Shown here: piece after piece, positions 26,102-35,561 of the stretch
Layout: each line of letters starts with the position of its first letter
Numbering within the stretch: position 1 is the first letter of the stretch
Assembly (NCBI RefSeq): GCF_010550245.1
Contig: NZ_JAAGLU010000001.1
Span: forward strand, 62,001 to 126,000
Source of the DNA: Streptomyces sp. SID12501
GTDB lineage: Bacteria > Actinomycetota > Actinomycetes > Streptomycetales > Streptomycetaceae
Direction: 5' to 3'
DNA length: 64,000 bases
Position numbers and translations under genes: made by a program
Notes under the pieces: generated by a model
What the model was told of the DNA's origin: nothing
The model's database searches: none
The model's input: the letters and a program-made list of their open reading frames with translations, nothing else

Positions 26102-28486
26102 TCACATCTCGCCCGTCAGGGACAGTTCTCCCCAGATGGTCTTCCCGTCGGGCGTGTGGCGGCTGCCCCACCGCTCGGTGAGCTGGGCGACCAGCAGCAG
26201 TCCGCGGCCCCCCTCGTCGAAGGTCCTGGCGCGCCGCAGGTGCGGGGCGGTGTGGCTGGAGTCGGAGACCTCGCAGATCAGGGTGGCCGCGTCATGGATG
26301 AGGCGCAGCCTGATGGGCTGCGAGCCGTAGCGGATGGCGTTGGTGACCAGCTCGCTCACCACCAGTTCGGTGGTGAACGCGGCCTCGCTCAGATCCCAGA
26401 CGTCGAGCTGCTCGCCGACCTGCTTGCGGATCGGCCCGACGAGCGCCGGGTCGGCCGGGATGTCCCACGTCGTGACCCGGGAGGCGGGCAGGCCCTGGGT
26501 GCGGGCCAGCAGCAGCGCCACGTCGTCGGCCGCGCCGCCCGGTGGGAGCAGAGTGTGCAGGATGCGGTCGCACGTCTCGTCGAGCGAGTCGGCGTACGCG
26601 GCCAGTGCGTCGCACAGCAGCTGGTGACCGGCGTCGATGTCCCGCTCGCGGCTCTCGATCAGCCCGTCGGTGTAGAACGCGAGGACCGTGCCCTCCGGCA
26701 GTTCCAGTTCCGTGGACTCGAACGGCAGCCCGCCCAGGCCCAGTGGCGGCCCCGCGGGCAGCCGCACCTGTCGGGGAGTGCCGCCCGGGGTGAGCATGAC
26801 CGGCGGGGGATGCCCGGCGCGGGCCAGGGTGCAGCGCCGCGACACCGGGTCGTACACCGCGTACAGACAGGTCGCCCCGACCTCGCCCGGGCCGCCCTCG
26901 CTGCCGGCCTCGGCGGACAGCCGTACGACGAGGTCGTCGAGGTGGGTGAGCAGTTCGTCCGGGGCGAGGTCGATGTCGGCGAGCGTGCGCACGGCGGTGC
27001 GCAGCCGGCCCATGGTGGCGGAGGCCTGGATGCCGTGGCCGACCACGTCCCCGACGACCATCGCGACGCGCATCCCGGACAGGGGGATGACGTCGAACCA
27101 GTCGCCGCCCACCCCGGCCCGCGCTGCCGGGAGATAGCGCGAGGCGGCCTCGAGGGCGGCGGTGCGCGGCAGGGTCCGGGGGAGCAGGCTGCGTTGGAGG
27201 GCGAGAGCGGTGTCGCGTTCGCGGGAGAACCGGCGGGCGTTGTCGATACAGACGGCGGCCCGGGCGGTCACCTCCTCGGCGAGCAGCGCGTCGTCGGCCG
27301 TGAAGGGGTCGGGCCGCCGGTACCGGGTCAGGACGGCGACACCGAGCGTCACACCGCGTGCCGTGATCGGTACGGACATCATGGAGTGGATGCCGAACTC
27401 CTTGACCCGGTTGAGGCGGGCCTTGTCCCAGGCCAGCCGCTGTTCGAGGTCGTCGGAGGGCAGGGCGGCCACGATGGTGCGGCCCGCGAGGAGGGAGTCG
27501 GCCTGGGGCGAGAAGGCGGGGTACTCCTCCAGCTGTCCCGGCTTGGCCACGGCTTCGGGGCTGCCCGGGATGATCGACCGATGGGCGGCCCGGCGCAGGG
27601 TGAGGGGCGCTGTCAACTCTGCCGGGCGATGGTCACCGCCGTGCTGCGGCGGGTCCAGCAGATCGACGCTGACGAAGTCGGCGAGCGCCGGGACGCAGAC
27701 GTCCGCCAGCTCCTGCGCCGTCCGGGTGACGTCGAGGGTGGTGCCGATACGCACGCTCGCCTCGTTGACCAGCTGGAGCCGCTCCCGGGCGAGGTACTGC
27801 TCGGTGAAGTCGTGGGCCGCGAGACAGACCCCCCGCACCCGCCCCTCGGCGTCCTTGAGCGGCGCCAGCCGGGCCAGCCACGCGTGCGCGTGGTCCTCGC
27901 CGCCGGTGCGCAGATAGGTCTGGACGTCCTTCGCCCGGCCGCTGGTCAGCACCTCGAGCATGTGCTGCTCCAGCTCCGCGCTGCGCTCCCGGCCCCCTAT
28001 CTCGGCGATTCTGAGCCCCCGGACGCGCTCCAGCGGCAGCCCGATGACCCCGGCCATGGCGTCGTTGACGCCGTGCAGCCGCAGCCTGTCGTCGTAGACG
28101 GCCGTCGCGCAGGGCGCCTGGGCCAGCGCGGCCCCCATCAGCGGCTCGTCCGCGGGCCGGGCACCGTTCTCCATGGGGGTGACCAGGAGCCAGTCACCCC
28201 GGCCGCCGTCCGGGGCCGGCCGGTAGTGGGCGAGGAGCCAGGAGGACACCGTCCGGCCGTCGCGGTGACGCAGCGCGAGAGTGCCGTGCCAGATGTCCTC
28301 CGCAGGCCGTCCGGGCTCCTCGGAACCGTCGACGGCCAGCAGGGAAGCGGCGGGACGGCCCAGCATCTCGGCCGCCGACCAGCCCAGCAGCCGACGGGCG
28401 CCCTCGTTCCAGCCGGTCAGTGCGCCCCGCGCGTCGACGACGGCCCGCGCCGTGGCGGCATCGTCGAACGGGTACACCGGACTCAT
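26102..28486 (-). CDS. PAS/GAF sensor SpoIIE-type PP2C phosphatase with C-terminal HATPase
   Basis: A multidomain cytoplasmic regulator of 794 residues: two PAS domains (GWNEGARRLLGWSAAEMLGRPAASLL and LHGVNDAMAGVIGLPLERVRGL), a GAF domain (about 250-420), a SpoIIE/RsbU PP2C phosphatase with metal motifs GGDWFDVI, GDVVGHG, AGHPPP, TDGLIE and DDVALLL, and an RsbW-like ATPase with SELVTNAIRYG and GGRGLLLV. Such proteins dephosphorylate STAS antagonists, and the kinase half may phosphorylate them, forming a partner switch in one chain. GGAG precedes the ATG at 28486. No cognate STAS gene is adjacent; two occur elsewhere in the window. Confidence 0.92.
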   Translation of the reverse strand: MSPVYPFDDAATARAVVDARGALTGWNEGARRLLGWSAAEMLGRPAASLLAVDGSEEPGRPAEDIWHGTLALRHRDGRTVSSWLLAHYRPAPDGGRGDWLLVTPMENGARPADEPLMGAALAQAPCATAVYDDRLRLHGVNDAMAGVIGLPLERVRGLRIAEIGGRERSAELEQHMLEVLTSGRAKDVQTYLRTGGEDHAHAWLARLAPLKDAEGRVRGVCLAAHDFTEQYLARERLQLVNEASVRIGTTLDVTRTAQELADVCVPALADFVSVDLLDPPQHGGDHRPAELTAPLTLRRAAHRSIIPGSPEAVAKPGQLEEYPAFSPQADSLLAGRTIVAALPSDDLEQRLAWDKARLNRVKEFGIHSMMSVPITARGVTLGVAVLTRYRRPDPFTADDALLAEEVTARAAVCIDNARRFSRERDTALALQRSLLPRTLPRTAALEAASRYLPAARAGVGGDWFDVIPLSGMRVAMVVGDVVGHGIQASATMGRLRTAVRTLADIDLAPDELLTHLDDLVVRLSAEAGSEGGPGEVGATCLYAVYDPVSRRCTLARAGHPPPVMLTPGGTPRQVRLPAGPPLGLGGLPFESTELELPEGTVLAFYTDGLIESRERDIDAGHQLLCDALAAYADSLDETCDRILHTLLPPGGAADDVALLLARTQGLPASRVTTWDIPADPALVGPIRKQVGEQLDVWDLSEAAFTTELVVSELVTNAIRYGSQPIRLRLIHDAATLICEVSDSSHTAPHLRRARTFDEGGRGLLLVAQLTERWGSRHTPDGKTIWGELSLTGEM

Positions 28487-28753
28487 CGTCGCCACTCCAT
28501 CGTGAACACTCACAGTGAGCAAGGGATGTCACTGGTGTTCCACACTAGTGCGTTCTGTCCCCGCATGGTCAGTAACACCCATCTCCCCGGATCATCGCGA
28601 AGGCCGCCGCATGGGGCGGGATTCAGGCCGTTGTGACAGGTGAGGCCGAAGTACGTCACCGGACTCTTGACGGGCGCATGTTCCGTACCGTCAGAATCTG
28701 TTTGCTAACGATCAATTGTGAGTACTTCTGGGCCCTGATGAGGGAGAGCCGCC

Positions 28754-31700
28754 ATGACGGTCACTCGCAGATCGGTGCTGGTCGCCGGTACGTCCGCCCC
28801 CGCGGCCGGTGCCCTGCTGGGCACCGCGGCCGACGCACGGGCCGCCGCCGGCAGGGCCGGCCGCCGAACCGTCCCGCTGCGGGACGGCTGGCGCTTCGCG
28901 CTGGTCGACCCGGGCGGGATCACCGACCCCACGGGCGCGTACGCGAACGCCCCCGACCCCGCCTACGACGACTCGGCGTGGCGGACGGTAGCCGTCCCCC
29001 ACGACTGGAGCATCGAACTCGCCCCGACCACCGACCACGGCACCACCAGCGGCACCGGGTTCTTCCCCGGCGGCCTCGGCTGGTACCGCCTCGCCTTCAT
29101 ACTCCCGCCCACGCTCGCCGGCAAGCGGATCTCGGTGGAGTTCGACGGCGTCTACATGGACTCGTACGTCTACTGCAACGGCACGGAGGCGGGCCGCCAC
29201 CCCTACGGCTACACCGGATTCGCCGTCGACCTCACCGACCTCCTGCACACCGACGGCACCACCGAGAACGTGCTCGCGGTCAAGGTACAGAACCGGCTGC
29301 CCAGCAGCCGCTGGTACTCGGGCAGCGGCATCTACCGCGAGGCCCGTCTGGTCGTCACCGAACCGGTGCACGTGGAGCGCTGGGGCACGTATGTCACCAC
29401 CCCGGAGATCACCGAGGACCGGGCCGTCGTCCGGGTGCGGACCTCCGTGGTCAACGCGTCGGGCACCGTCGCCGAGGTCGAGGTCGTCTCCCGGATCGTC
29501 GACCCACGCGGCCGTACCGTCGCCCGTACGTCCACCACGGCCGCCGCCACCGACCGCTCGACCGAGACGCATGAACTCACCGTCCCCGAACCGAAGTTGT
29601 GGGACATCGCGGCCCCGCACCGCTACACCCTCAAGACCGAACTGCGCGTCGGCGGCACCACCGTCGACACCCACCGCACGGCCTTCGGCATCCGGAGCTT
29701 CCGCTTCGACCCGGACGAGGGCTTCCAGCTCAACGGCACTGCTCACAAGATCAAGGGAGTCGATCTCCACCACGACCTGGGCGCTCTCGGGGCCGCCGTC
29801 AGCATCGACGCGATCCGCCGGCAGATGACCATCATGAAGTCGATGGGCGTCAACGCCTTCCGCACCTCCCACAACCCGCCCTCGCCGGAGATGATCCAAG
29901 TGTGCGAGGAGCTGGGCATCGTGATGATGGTGGAGGCCTTCGACTGCTGGCGGACCGCCAAGACCCGTTACGACTACGGCCGGTTCTTCGAGGAGTGGTG
30001 CGAGAAGGACGCCACCGAGATGGTGCTCGCCGCCCGCAACTCGCCCGCCGTGCTGCTGTGGTCGATCGGCAACGAGATCACCGACTCCACCCGGACCGAC
30101 GGCCTCGCCATGGCCGACCGGATCATCGGAGCGATCAGGGCGGCCGACGACACCCGCCCGCTCGTCATCGGCTCCGACAAGTACCGCAACCCGCCCGCGA
30201 AGGGCTCCGCGGCCGATCTGATGCTGGCCAAGCTCGACGGCCTCGGCCTCAACTACAACACCGCGAAGTCGGTGGACACCCTGCACGTCGCCTACCCGCA
30301 CCTGTTCCTGTTCGAGTCGGAGTCCTCGTCCGAGACCTCCACCCGGGCGACCTACCAGGAACCGGAACGCCTCAACACCGGCGAGAACCACACCCCGGGC
30401 CGGCGCGCGGTCTCGTCGTACGACAACAACCTCGCCTCCTGGACGATGAGCGGTGAGTACGGCCTGAAGAAGGACCGGGACCGCAAGTGGTTCGCGGGCG
30501 AGTTCCTGTGGTCGGGCATCGACTACATCGGCGAGCCGACCCCGTACGACGTGTTCCCGGTGAAGGCGTCCTTCTTCGGCGCGGTCGACACGGCCGGTTT
30601 CCCCAAGGACATGTACCACCTGTTCCGCAGCCAGTGGACGAGCGAGCCCATGGTCCATCTGCTCCCGATGACCTGGAACCACGAACCGGGTGACACGGTG
30701 GAGGTCTGGGCCTACGCCAACGTCGACACCGTGGAGCTGTTCCTCAACGGAAAGCCGCTCGGGGCAAGGCGGTTCGACACGAAGAAGACGGTCGACGGCC
30801 GCGTCTACCTGGAGACCACGGAGGCCACCGGCGACGACAAGACGGTCACCTCGGGCGCCTGGCCCGGCAGTTACACCAGCCCGAACGGCAGCGCGGGCAA
30901 GCTGCATCTGACCTGGCATGTGCCGTACGAGCCGGGCGAGTTGAAGGCGGTGGCCCGGCGGGACGGACGGGTCGTGGCGACGGACGTCCTGCGGACGGCG
31001 GGCCCCGCACACGCGATACGCCTCACCGCGGACCGCAAGTCCCTGGCGGCCGACGGTCGTTCACTGTGTTTCGTCACCGCCGACGTGGTCGACGCCCGGG
31101 GTGTGGTCGTGCCCGGAGCCGAGCACCTGCTCGCCTTCGAGGTCGACGGTGGCTCCCTGGCCGGTCTCGACAACGGGCGCGAGGAGAGTGCCGAGCGCTA
31201 TCAGGCGAGCACCCGAACCGCCTTCCACGGCAAGGCACTTGCCATGGTCCGGGCCGGAACGGCGGCCGGGCGGCTGAAAATCACGGCCCGTTCGGCGGGG
31301 CTGCGCACGGGCACGGCCGTGGTCCGTACGACGCCCGCGCGCGACGAGGCGCTGACCCCGGCCGCGCTCTTCGCACCCGACCCGGGTCCGGGAGCCCCCG
31401 CCTACCCGCTGGCGGACGCCAGTTACTCCGGCCGCCCGGACACCCTGCCCGCCGCGATGCTCGACGGCGCGCCGGGCACCGGCTGGTCCAACGCGTTCTA
31501 CAAGTCGCCGACCGCGCTGCTGCCCGCGTTCAGCGGGGCCCGCGCCGAGGACTGGGTCTCGGCCGACTGGGGACGGGCCCGCGACTTCACCCGCGTCGAG
31601 GTCGCCTTCACGGTGGACGCGACGCACAGCCTGCCCGCGTCGGTCGAGGTGTCGGTGCGGGTCGGCGACCGGTACGTACGGCTGCCGGACGCGACCCTCC

Positions 31701-31846
31701 AGTGGGCCGACGCCTCCGACGCGCCCTCGGCGATCACGTTCGCGACGGTACGGGGCAGCGCGCTGCGGCTGGACCTGACGAGCCGCTACCCGGGGGAGGC
31801 GCGGGGCGCGGTACGCATCAGCCGTCTGGACGCACCGGCAGGCTGA
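28754..31846 (+). CDS. Secreted GH2-family glycosidase (beta-galactosidase-like)
   Basis: A 1030-residue exported glycosidase. It has a twin-arginine signal (TRRSVLVAG, then an Ala-rich end). The GH2 sugar-binding domain follows (SSRWYSGSGIYREARL), then an Ig-like domain, then the TIM barrel. The acid/base glutamate is about E441 in WSIGNEITDS, and the nucleophile about E583 in FAGEFLWSGIDYIGE. A DUF4982-type region and a C-terminal discoidin-like domain (LPAAMLDGAPGTGWSN) complete it. GGGAG lies before the ATG. The exact sugar is not readable: beta-galactosides are the family norm. It precedes a cellulase but lies outside the CebR site. Confidence 0.9.
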   Translation: MTVTRRSVLVAGTSAPAAGALLGTAADARAAAGRAGRRTVPLRDGWRFALVDPGGITDPTGAYANAPDPAYDDSAWRTVAVPHDWSIELAPTTDHGTTSGTGFFPGGLGWYRLAFILPPTLAGKRISVEFDGVYMDSYVYCNGTEAGRHPYGYTGFAVDLTDLLHTDGTTENVLAVKVQNRLPSSRWYSGSGIYREARLVVTEPVHVERWGTYVTTPEITEDRAVVRVRTSVVNASGTVAEVEVVSRIVDPRGRTVARTSTTAAATDRSTETHELTVPEPKLWDIAAPHRYTLKTELRVGGTTVDTHRTAFGIRSFRFDPDEGFQLNGTAHKIKGVDLHHDLGALGAAVSIDAIRRQMTIMKSMGVNAFRTSHNPPSPEMIQVCEELGIVMMVEAFDCWRTAKTRYDYGRFFEEWCEKDATEMVLAARNSPAVLLWSIGNEITDSTRTDGLAMADRIIGAIRAADDTRPLVIGSDKYRNPPAKGSAADLMLAKLDGLGLNYNTAKSVDTLHVAYPHLFLFESESSSETSTRATYQEPERLNTGENHTPGRRAVSSYDNNLASWTMSGEYGLKKDRDRKWFAGEFLWSGIDYIGEPTPYDVFPVKASFFGAVDTAGFPKDMYHLFRSQWTSEPMVHLLPMTWNHEPGDTVEVWAYANVDTVELFLNGKPLGARRFDTKKTVDGRVYLETTEATGDDKTVTSGAWPGSYTSPNGSAGKLHLTWHVPYEPGELKAVARRDGRVVATDVLRTAGPAHAIRLTADRKSLAADGRSLCFVTADVVDARGVVVPGAEHLLAFEVDGGSLAGLDNGREESAERYQASTRTAFHGKALAMVRAGTAAGRLKITARSAGLRTGTAVVRTTPARDEALTPAALFAPDPGPGAPAYPLADASYSGRPDTLPAAMLDGAPGTGWSNAFYKSPTALLPAFSGARAEDWVSADWGRARDFTRVEVAFTVDATHSLPASVEVSVRVGDRYVRLPDATLQWADASDAPSAITFATVRGSALRLDLTSRYPGEARGAVRISRLDAPAG

Positions 31847-32004
31847 TTTCCGCCCCCGCAGCTGCGCCCCCAGACCCCCGCTTCGGCCCTGAAGGGGCCT
31901 CGTCCTCAAACGCCGGAGGGGCTAAAAATTAGCCCCTCCGGCGTTTGAGGAGCGGGGTCTGGGGCGGAGCCCCAGAAGGATGGGACGGGTAGGGGCGGCG
32001 GGGG
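31847..32004. repeat. Two intergenic repeat elements in head-to-head orientation
   Basis: A minus-oriented copy (31847-31925) and a plus-oriented copy (31929-32004) of the same element meet at a central AAA. Both contain GACGAGG-type, CGTTTGAGG, GGGGTCTGGGGC and, in the plus copy, GGGACGGGTAGGGG blocks, matching copies at 4961 and 37256. The plus copy also holds the hairpin CTGGGGC-GGA-GCCCCAG at 31959-31975. Confidence 0.8.
31904..31950. terminator. 22-bp perfect inverted repeat after the GH2 gene
   Basis: Arms of 22 bp (left from CCTCAAACGCCGG, right to CCGGCGTTTGAGG) around AAA. The transcript would form a very stable hairpin 58 bp after the GH2 stop and probably ends that message before the cellulase promoter. 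Confidence 0.8.
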
Positions 32005-32043
32005 CGAGCGCCATGCACCTGAGCCCAGTACGGTCCGCACCGT

Positions 32044-32072
32044 TGACGTGCCGTACGACCTCGCACAACATG
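32044..32072 (+). promoter_or_regulatory. Probable vegetative promoter of the GH9 cellulase
   Basis: TTGACG (32044-32049) and CAACAT (32067-32072) are separated by 17 bases, a standard HrdB-type spacing. The CebR box lies 15 bases downstream of the -10 element, suited to blocking elongation or promoter escape. Confidence 0.5.
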
Positions 32073-32087
32073 GCGACGTCCGCATCT

Positions 32088-32101
32088 GGGAGCGCTCCCA
32101 C
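32088..32101. promoter_or_regulatory. Perfect CebR operator
   Basis: TGGGAGCGCTCCCA is the 14-bp palindrome bound by the LacI-type repressor CebR, which releases cello-oligosaccharide genes when cellobiose is present. It lies 58 bp before the GH9 cellulase start. No cebR gene is in the window. Confidence 0.92.
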
Positions 32102-32158
32102 GGCAAGCGCCGCTCTTCCGGCACCCGCGCCCCCACCCTCACCCGAGGAGCTCCAGAC

Positions 32159-34402
32159 GTGAAACGACGCAGAACCACCCTGCTCCCGGTGACCGCCCTC
32201 CTTGCGGCGGCACTCACCGCACTCCCCGCCGGACCGGCCGGCGCCGAGGAGATCGAGCAGGTCAGGAACGGCACCTTCGACACCATCACCGCGCCCTGGT
32301 GGACGACCAGCAACGTCACCGCCGGCCTCTCCGACGGAGGCCTGTGCGCGGACGTACCCGGCGGTACCACCAACCGCTGGGACGCCGCCGTCGGCCAGAA
32401 CGACATCACCCTCGTCAAGGGCGAGTCGTACCGCTTCACCTTCAAGGCACTGGGCACTCCCACCGGACACGTCGTCCGGGCGATCGTCGGCCTGTCGGTG
32501 TCCCCGTACGACACCTACTTCGAGGTCAGCCCGCAACTGAGTGTGTCGGGCGACGCCTACACGTACACGTTCACCGCATCCGCCGACACGGCCCAGGGCC
32601 AGGTCGGTTTCCAGCTCGGCGGCAGCGCCGACCCCTTCCGGTTCTGCATGGACGACGTGTCGCTGGTGGGCGGGGTGCCGCCCGAGGTGTACGTGCCCGA
32701 CACGGGACCCCGGGTGCGGGTCAACCAGGTCGCCTATCTGCCCGCGGGCCCGAAGAACGCCACGCTGGTCACCGGTGCCACGCAGCCCCTGCCCTGGCAG
32801 CTGAAGAAGGCCGACGGGAAGACCGTGGCCCACGGCAGGACCGTACCGCGCGGCACCGACGCCTCCTCCGGGCAGAACGTCCACTCGATCGACTTCGGCT
32901 CCTACCGCAAGCGCGGCACCGGCCTCACGCTGGTCGCCGACGGTGAGACGAGCCGTCCCTTCGACATCGACGCGAGTGCCTACGACCGGCTGCGGCAGGA
33001 CTCGCTGAAGTACTACTACACGCAGCGCAGCGGCATCGCGATCCGCGACGATCTGCGCCCCGGCTACGCCCGCCCCGCCGGTCACGTCGACGTGGCGCCC
33101 AACCAGGGCGACTCCCAGGTCCCCTGCCGGCCGGGCGTGTGCGACTACAGCCTCGACGTCACCGGCGGCTGGTACGACGCCGGCGACCACGGCAAGTACG
33201 TCGTCAACGGCGGTATCTCCACGTGGGAGCTGCTGAGCACCTACGAGCGCGCCCTGCACGCGCGTACAGGGCAGCGGGACAAGCTCGGTGACGGCACGCT
33301 CGCCATCCCGGAGAGCGGCAACAAGGTGCCGGACGTCCTGGACGAGGCCCGCTGGGAGCTGGAGTTCCTGCTGAAGATGCAGGTGCCGGACGGGCAGCCG
33401 CTGGCCGGCATGGCGCACCACAAGATCCACGACGAACAGTGGACCGGGCTGCCGCTGCTGCCGAGCGACGACCCGCAGAAGCGGCAGCTGCACCCGCCGA
33501 CCACCGAGGCCACCCTGAACCTCGCCGCCACGGCGGCGCAGGCGGCCCGGCTGTACCGGCCCTACGACCGCGCGTTCGCCGCGCGTGCCCTCGCGGTGGC
33601 GCGCAAGGCCTGGACGGCGGCCCTGGCCCACCCCGGCCTTCACGCCGACCCGAACGACGCGACCGGTGGTGGTGCCTACAACGACACCGACGCGCGGGAC
33701 GAGTTCTACTGGGCCGCCGCCGAGCTGTACCTCACCACCGGTGAGAAGGCGTTCGAGTGGCACATCCTGAACTCGCCGATCCACACGGCCGACATCTTCG
33801 TCCCCCTCGGCTTCGACTGGGCCAGGACCGCGGCGGCCGGCCGGCTCGACCTGGCGACCGTGCCGAACGGGCTGCCCGGCCGGGACAAGGTCCGCCAGTC
33901 CGTGATCAAGGGCGCCGACCGCTATCTGGCCACGCTGGCGGCACAGCCGTACGGCATGCCCTACGCCCCCGACGCCAACGTGTACGACTGGGGCTCCAAC
34001 GCCCAGATCCTCAACAACGCCGTGGTCGTCGCCACGGCGTACGACATCAGCGGCGCCTCGAAGTACCGGGACGGCGCGCTCCAGAGCATGGACTACCTCT
34101 TCGGCCGCAACGCGCTGAACATGTCGTACGTGACGGGTTACGGCGAGGTCGACTCGCATCAGCAGCACAGCCGTTGGTACGCCCACCAGCTCGACCCGAG
34201 CCTGCCGGACCCGCCGGACGGCACACTCGCCGGAGGCCCCAACTCGAGCATCCAGGACCCCTACGCACAGAGCAAGCTCCAGGGGTGCACAGGCCAGTTC
34301 TGCTACATCGACGACATCCAGTCCTGGTCGACGAACGAGCACACGGTCAACTGGAACGCGGCTCTGGCCCGGATGGCGTCCTTCGTGGCCGACCAGGGAT
34401 AG
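32159..34402 (+). CDS. Secreted GH9 endoglucanase with N-terminal CBM4/9 module
   Basis: A 747-residue cellulase. A Sec signal peptide ([22 protein letters not shown]) is followed by a CBM4/9 carbohydrate-binding module ([20 protein letters not shown] to [10 protein letters not shown]), then the cellulase Ig-like domain ([20 protein letters not shown]), then the GH9 (alpha/alpha)6 catalytic domain. The catalytic-base aspartates are about D340 and D343 in [13 protein letters not shown], and the proton donor is about E727 in [16 protein letters not shown] precedes the GTG at 32159 by eight bases. The CebR box upstream indicates induction by cellobiose. Confidence 0.94.
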   Translation: MKRRRTTLLPVTALLAAALTALPAGPAGAEEIEQVRNGTFDTITAPWWTTSNVTAGLSDGGLCADVPGGTTNRWDAAVGQNDITLVKGESYRFTFKALGTPTGHVVRAIVGLSVSPYDTYFEVSPQLSVSGDAYTYTFTASADTAQGQVGFQLGGSADPFRFCMDDVSLVGGVPPEVYVPDTGPRVRVNQVAYLPAGPKNATLVTGATQPLPWQLKKADGKTVAHGRTVPRGTDASSGQNVHSIDFGSYRKRGTGLTLVADGETSRPFDIDASAYDRLRQDSLKYYYTQRSGIAIRDDLRPGYARPAGHVDVAPNQGDSQVPCRPGVCDYSLDVTGGWYDAGDHGKYVVNGGISTWELLSTYERALHARTGQRDKLGDGTLAIPESGNKVPDVLDEARWELEFLLKMQVPDGQPLAGMAHHKIHDEQWTGLPLLPSDDPQKRQLHPPTTEATLNLAATAAQAARLYRPYDRAFAARALAVARKAWTAALAHPGLHADPNDATGGGAYNDTDARDEFYWAAAELYLTTGEKAFEWHILNSPIHTADIFVPLGFDWARTAAAGRLDLATVPNGLPGRDKVRQSVIKGADRYLATLAAQPYGMPYAPDANVYDWGSNAQILNNAVVVATAYDISGASKYRDGALQSMDYLFGRNALNMSYVTGYGEVDSHQQHSRWYAHQLDPSLPDPPDGTLAGGPNSSIQDPYAQSKLQGCTGQFCYIDDIQSWSTNEHTVNWNAALARMASFVADQG

Positions 34403-34467
34403 CCGGACGGCTGGGCCCTGTCCCGCCCCCTCGGTACCACCGCCTTACCCGCCTGAGCTGGGGATAT

Positions 34468-34492
34468 TTACGGGTAAGTACCGGCGCGGTAC
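34468..34492. promoter_or_regulatory. Two adjacent dyads before the antitoxin gene
   Basis: TTACGGGTAA (34468-34477) and GTACCGGCGCGGTAC (34478-34492) abut each other and end nine bases before the antitoxin start. Their placement suits autoregulation by a ribbon-helix-helix antitoxin. Confidence 0.5.
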
Positions 34493-34501
34493 CGTGGGGG
34501 C

Positions 34502-34750
34502 ATGCCAGCTCTCAACGTGGAGTTCAGTGACCGCGAGCTAGAGGACCTGCGGCAGATAGCCAAGGAGCGCGGTACGTCCATGAAGGCCCTCGTGCGTGAG
34601 GCGGCGGCTGCCGACATCGCCCGCCACCGCGCCCTGCAGGAGGGCGCGGAGGAGTTCCGGCGGTTCTTCGCGGCCCACGCCGACGAGTTCGCCGCCGCGT
34701 TCCCCGAGGACGAACCGGTCGCGCCGGGGCGTCAGGGACAGGTCGCCTGA
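34502..34750 (+). CDS. Ribbon-helix-helix antitoxin-like protein
   Basis: An 82-residue protein. The N-terminal 45 residues (LNVEFSDRELEDLRQIAKERGTSMKALVREA) read as a ribbon-helix-helix DNA-binding fold. The rest is an acidic helical tail (EEFRRFFAAHADEFAAAFPEDE) that would bind the partner. It lies three bases before the Doc-like gene, as in type II toxin-antitoxin operons. Streptomyces carry many such pairs. Dyads at 34468-34492 may be its operator. Confidence 0.82.
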   Translation: MPALNVEFSDRELEDLRQIAKERGTSMKALVREAAAADIARHRALQEGAEEFRRFFAAHADEFAAAFPEDEPVAPGRQGQVA

Positions 34751-34753
34751 CCG

Positions 34754-35131
34754 ATGGCTCCCGTCATCCACATCGACGTGCCCTGGCTGCTCCAGCGCCA
34801 CGAAGAGGTCCTGCCGGACCAGCCCACGGTCAACGACTTCTCCGCCCTGGTGGCCGCGGTGGCCCGGCACCGGGTCGACCCGCCGCGCCTCGGCGTGGAC
34901 TCCGACCCGGCCTGGCGGGCCGCCGCACTGCTGCACACCCTCGCCCTGCTCAAGCCGCTGCCGTCGGCCAACGCCCGCTTCGCCTGTGCCACCGCCGTGG
35001 CGTACATGTTCGTCAGTGACGTCGGCATCGACCCGCCCTACGGCGCCCTCGTCGACCTCGCCCGCGACCTGATCTCGGGGAAGGTCGACGTCTACGGCGC
35101 GGCGGACCGGCTGCGGTCCTGGCAGATCTGA
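34754..35131 (+). CDS. Doc/Fic-like toxin homologue with degenerate Fic motif
   Basis: A 125-residue protein with the small all-helical outline of Doc: N-terminal IHIDVPWLLQRHEE, then DFSALVAAVARH, a core helix AWRAAALLHTLALLKPL, and the segment where the Fic motif HPFxDGNxR belongs, here KPLPSANARFACATAVAYM. The catalytic histidine is Lys and the acidic residue is missing; only an Asn and Arg remain. The C-terminal ALVDLARDLISGKVDVYGAADRLRSW is a conserved feature of Streptomyces homologues. It may bind the antitoxin but probably does not AMPylate or phosphorylate by the standard mechanism. Translation is likely coupled to the antitoxin. Confidence 0.75.
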   Translation: MAPVIHIDVPWLLQRHEEVLPDQPTVNDFSALVAAVARHRVDPPRLGVDSDPAWRAAALLHTLALLKPLPSANARFACATAVAYMFVSDVGIDPPYGALVDLARDLISGKVDVYGAADRLRSWQI

Positions 35132-35168
35132 ACGGATTCGCGCAGTTCAGCCCGGTTGTCGAGCCGGA

Positions 35169-35199
35169 CCCGCCCTCGGGGCCGCCGACCGAGGGCGGG
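35169..35199. terminator. Hairpin after the toxin-antitoxin pair
   Basis: 11-bp perfect arms (CCCGCCCTCGG / CCGAGGGCGGG) around a 9-base loop, 37 bp after the toxin stop. Likely Rho-independent terminator without U-tract. Confidence 0.7.
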
Positions 35200-35561
35200 A
35201 AGAACGGGGTCGGCGGCCGTTTCGCGCGGGAGAGCCGCCCTTCCGCGCGGGGCCTTCGAGGAGGGCCGCTTCCAGTGGACTGCACCGCCGCACGCGCCGG
35301 GAGTGTGCGCGGCGCACCGGCGCGTGCGCGCCGTTCACACGGGGCGCGGGGAAAGTGCCGAAAGCCGGTACGAGTGTCGGAAGTTTCTCCTGTTGCTGAC
35401 TTTCCTTCAATGAATGGATGTTGCCCAAGTGCCTTGTTGGCCATGACCGACTTGTGCAATGGTGAACCACCTGTACAGGGGGAGTGGCCGGACCCAATTC
35501 GCCGGTGGTGATCCGGTGGCGGTCCAGTGTGAGTTACCCGCGCGTGGGAAGGAACCGCTCA
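35200..35561. other. Leader region of the second lectin/sigma fusion
   Basis: No gene recognised. The stretch at 35390-35460 is AT-richer and the likely promoter area of the fusion. The frame of the fusion protein is open from about 35484, but its N-terminal residues there look non-coding, and the better start lies at 35562. Confidence 0.45.

Noticed and set aside
28690..28720. TTTGCTAACGATCAATT before GH2 as a LacI-type operator
   Set aside because: Only the outer TTG/CAA agree; inner positions do not form a dyad.
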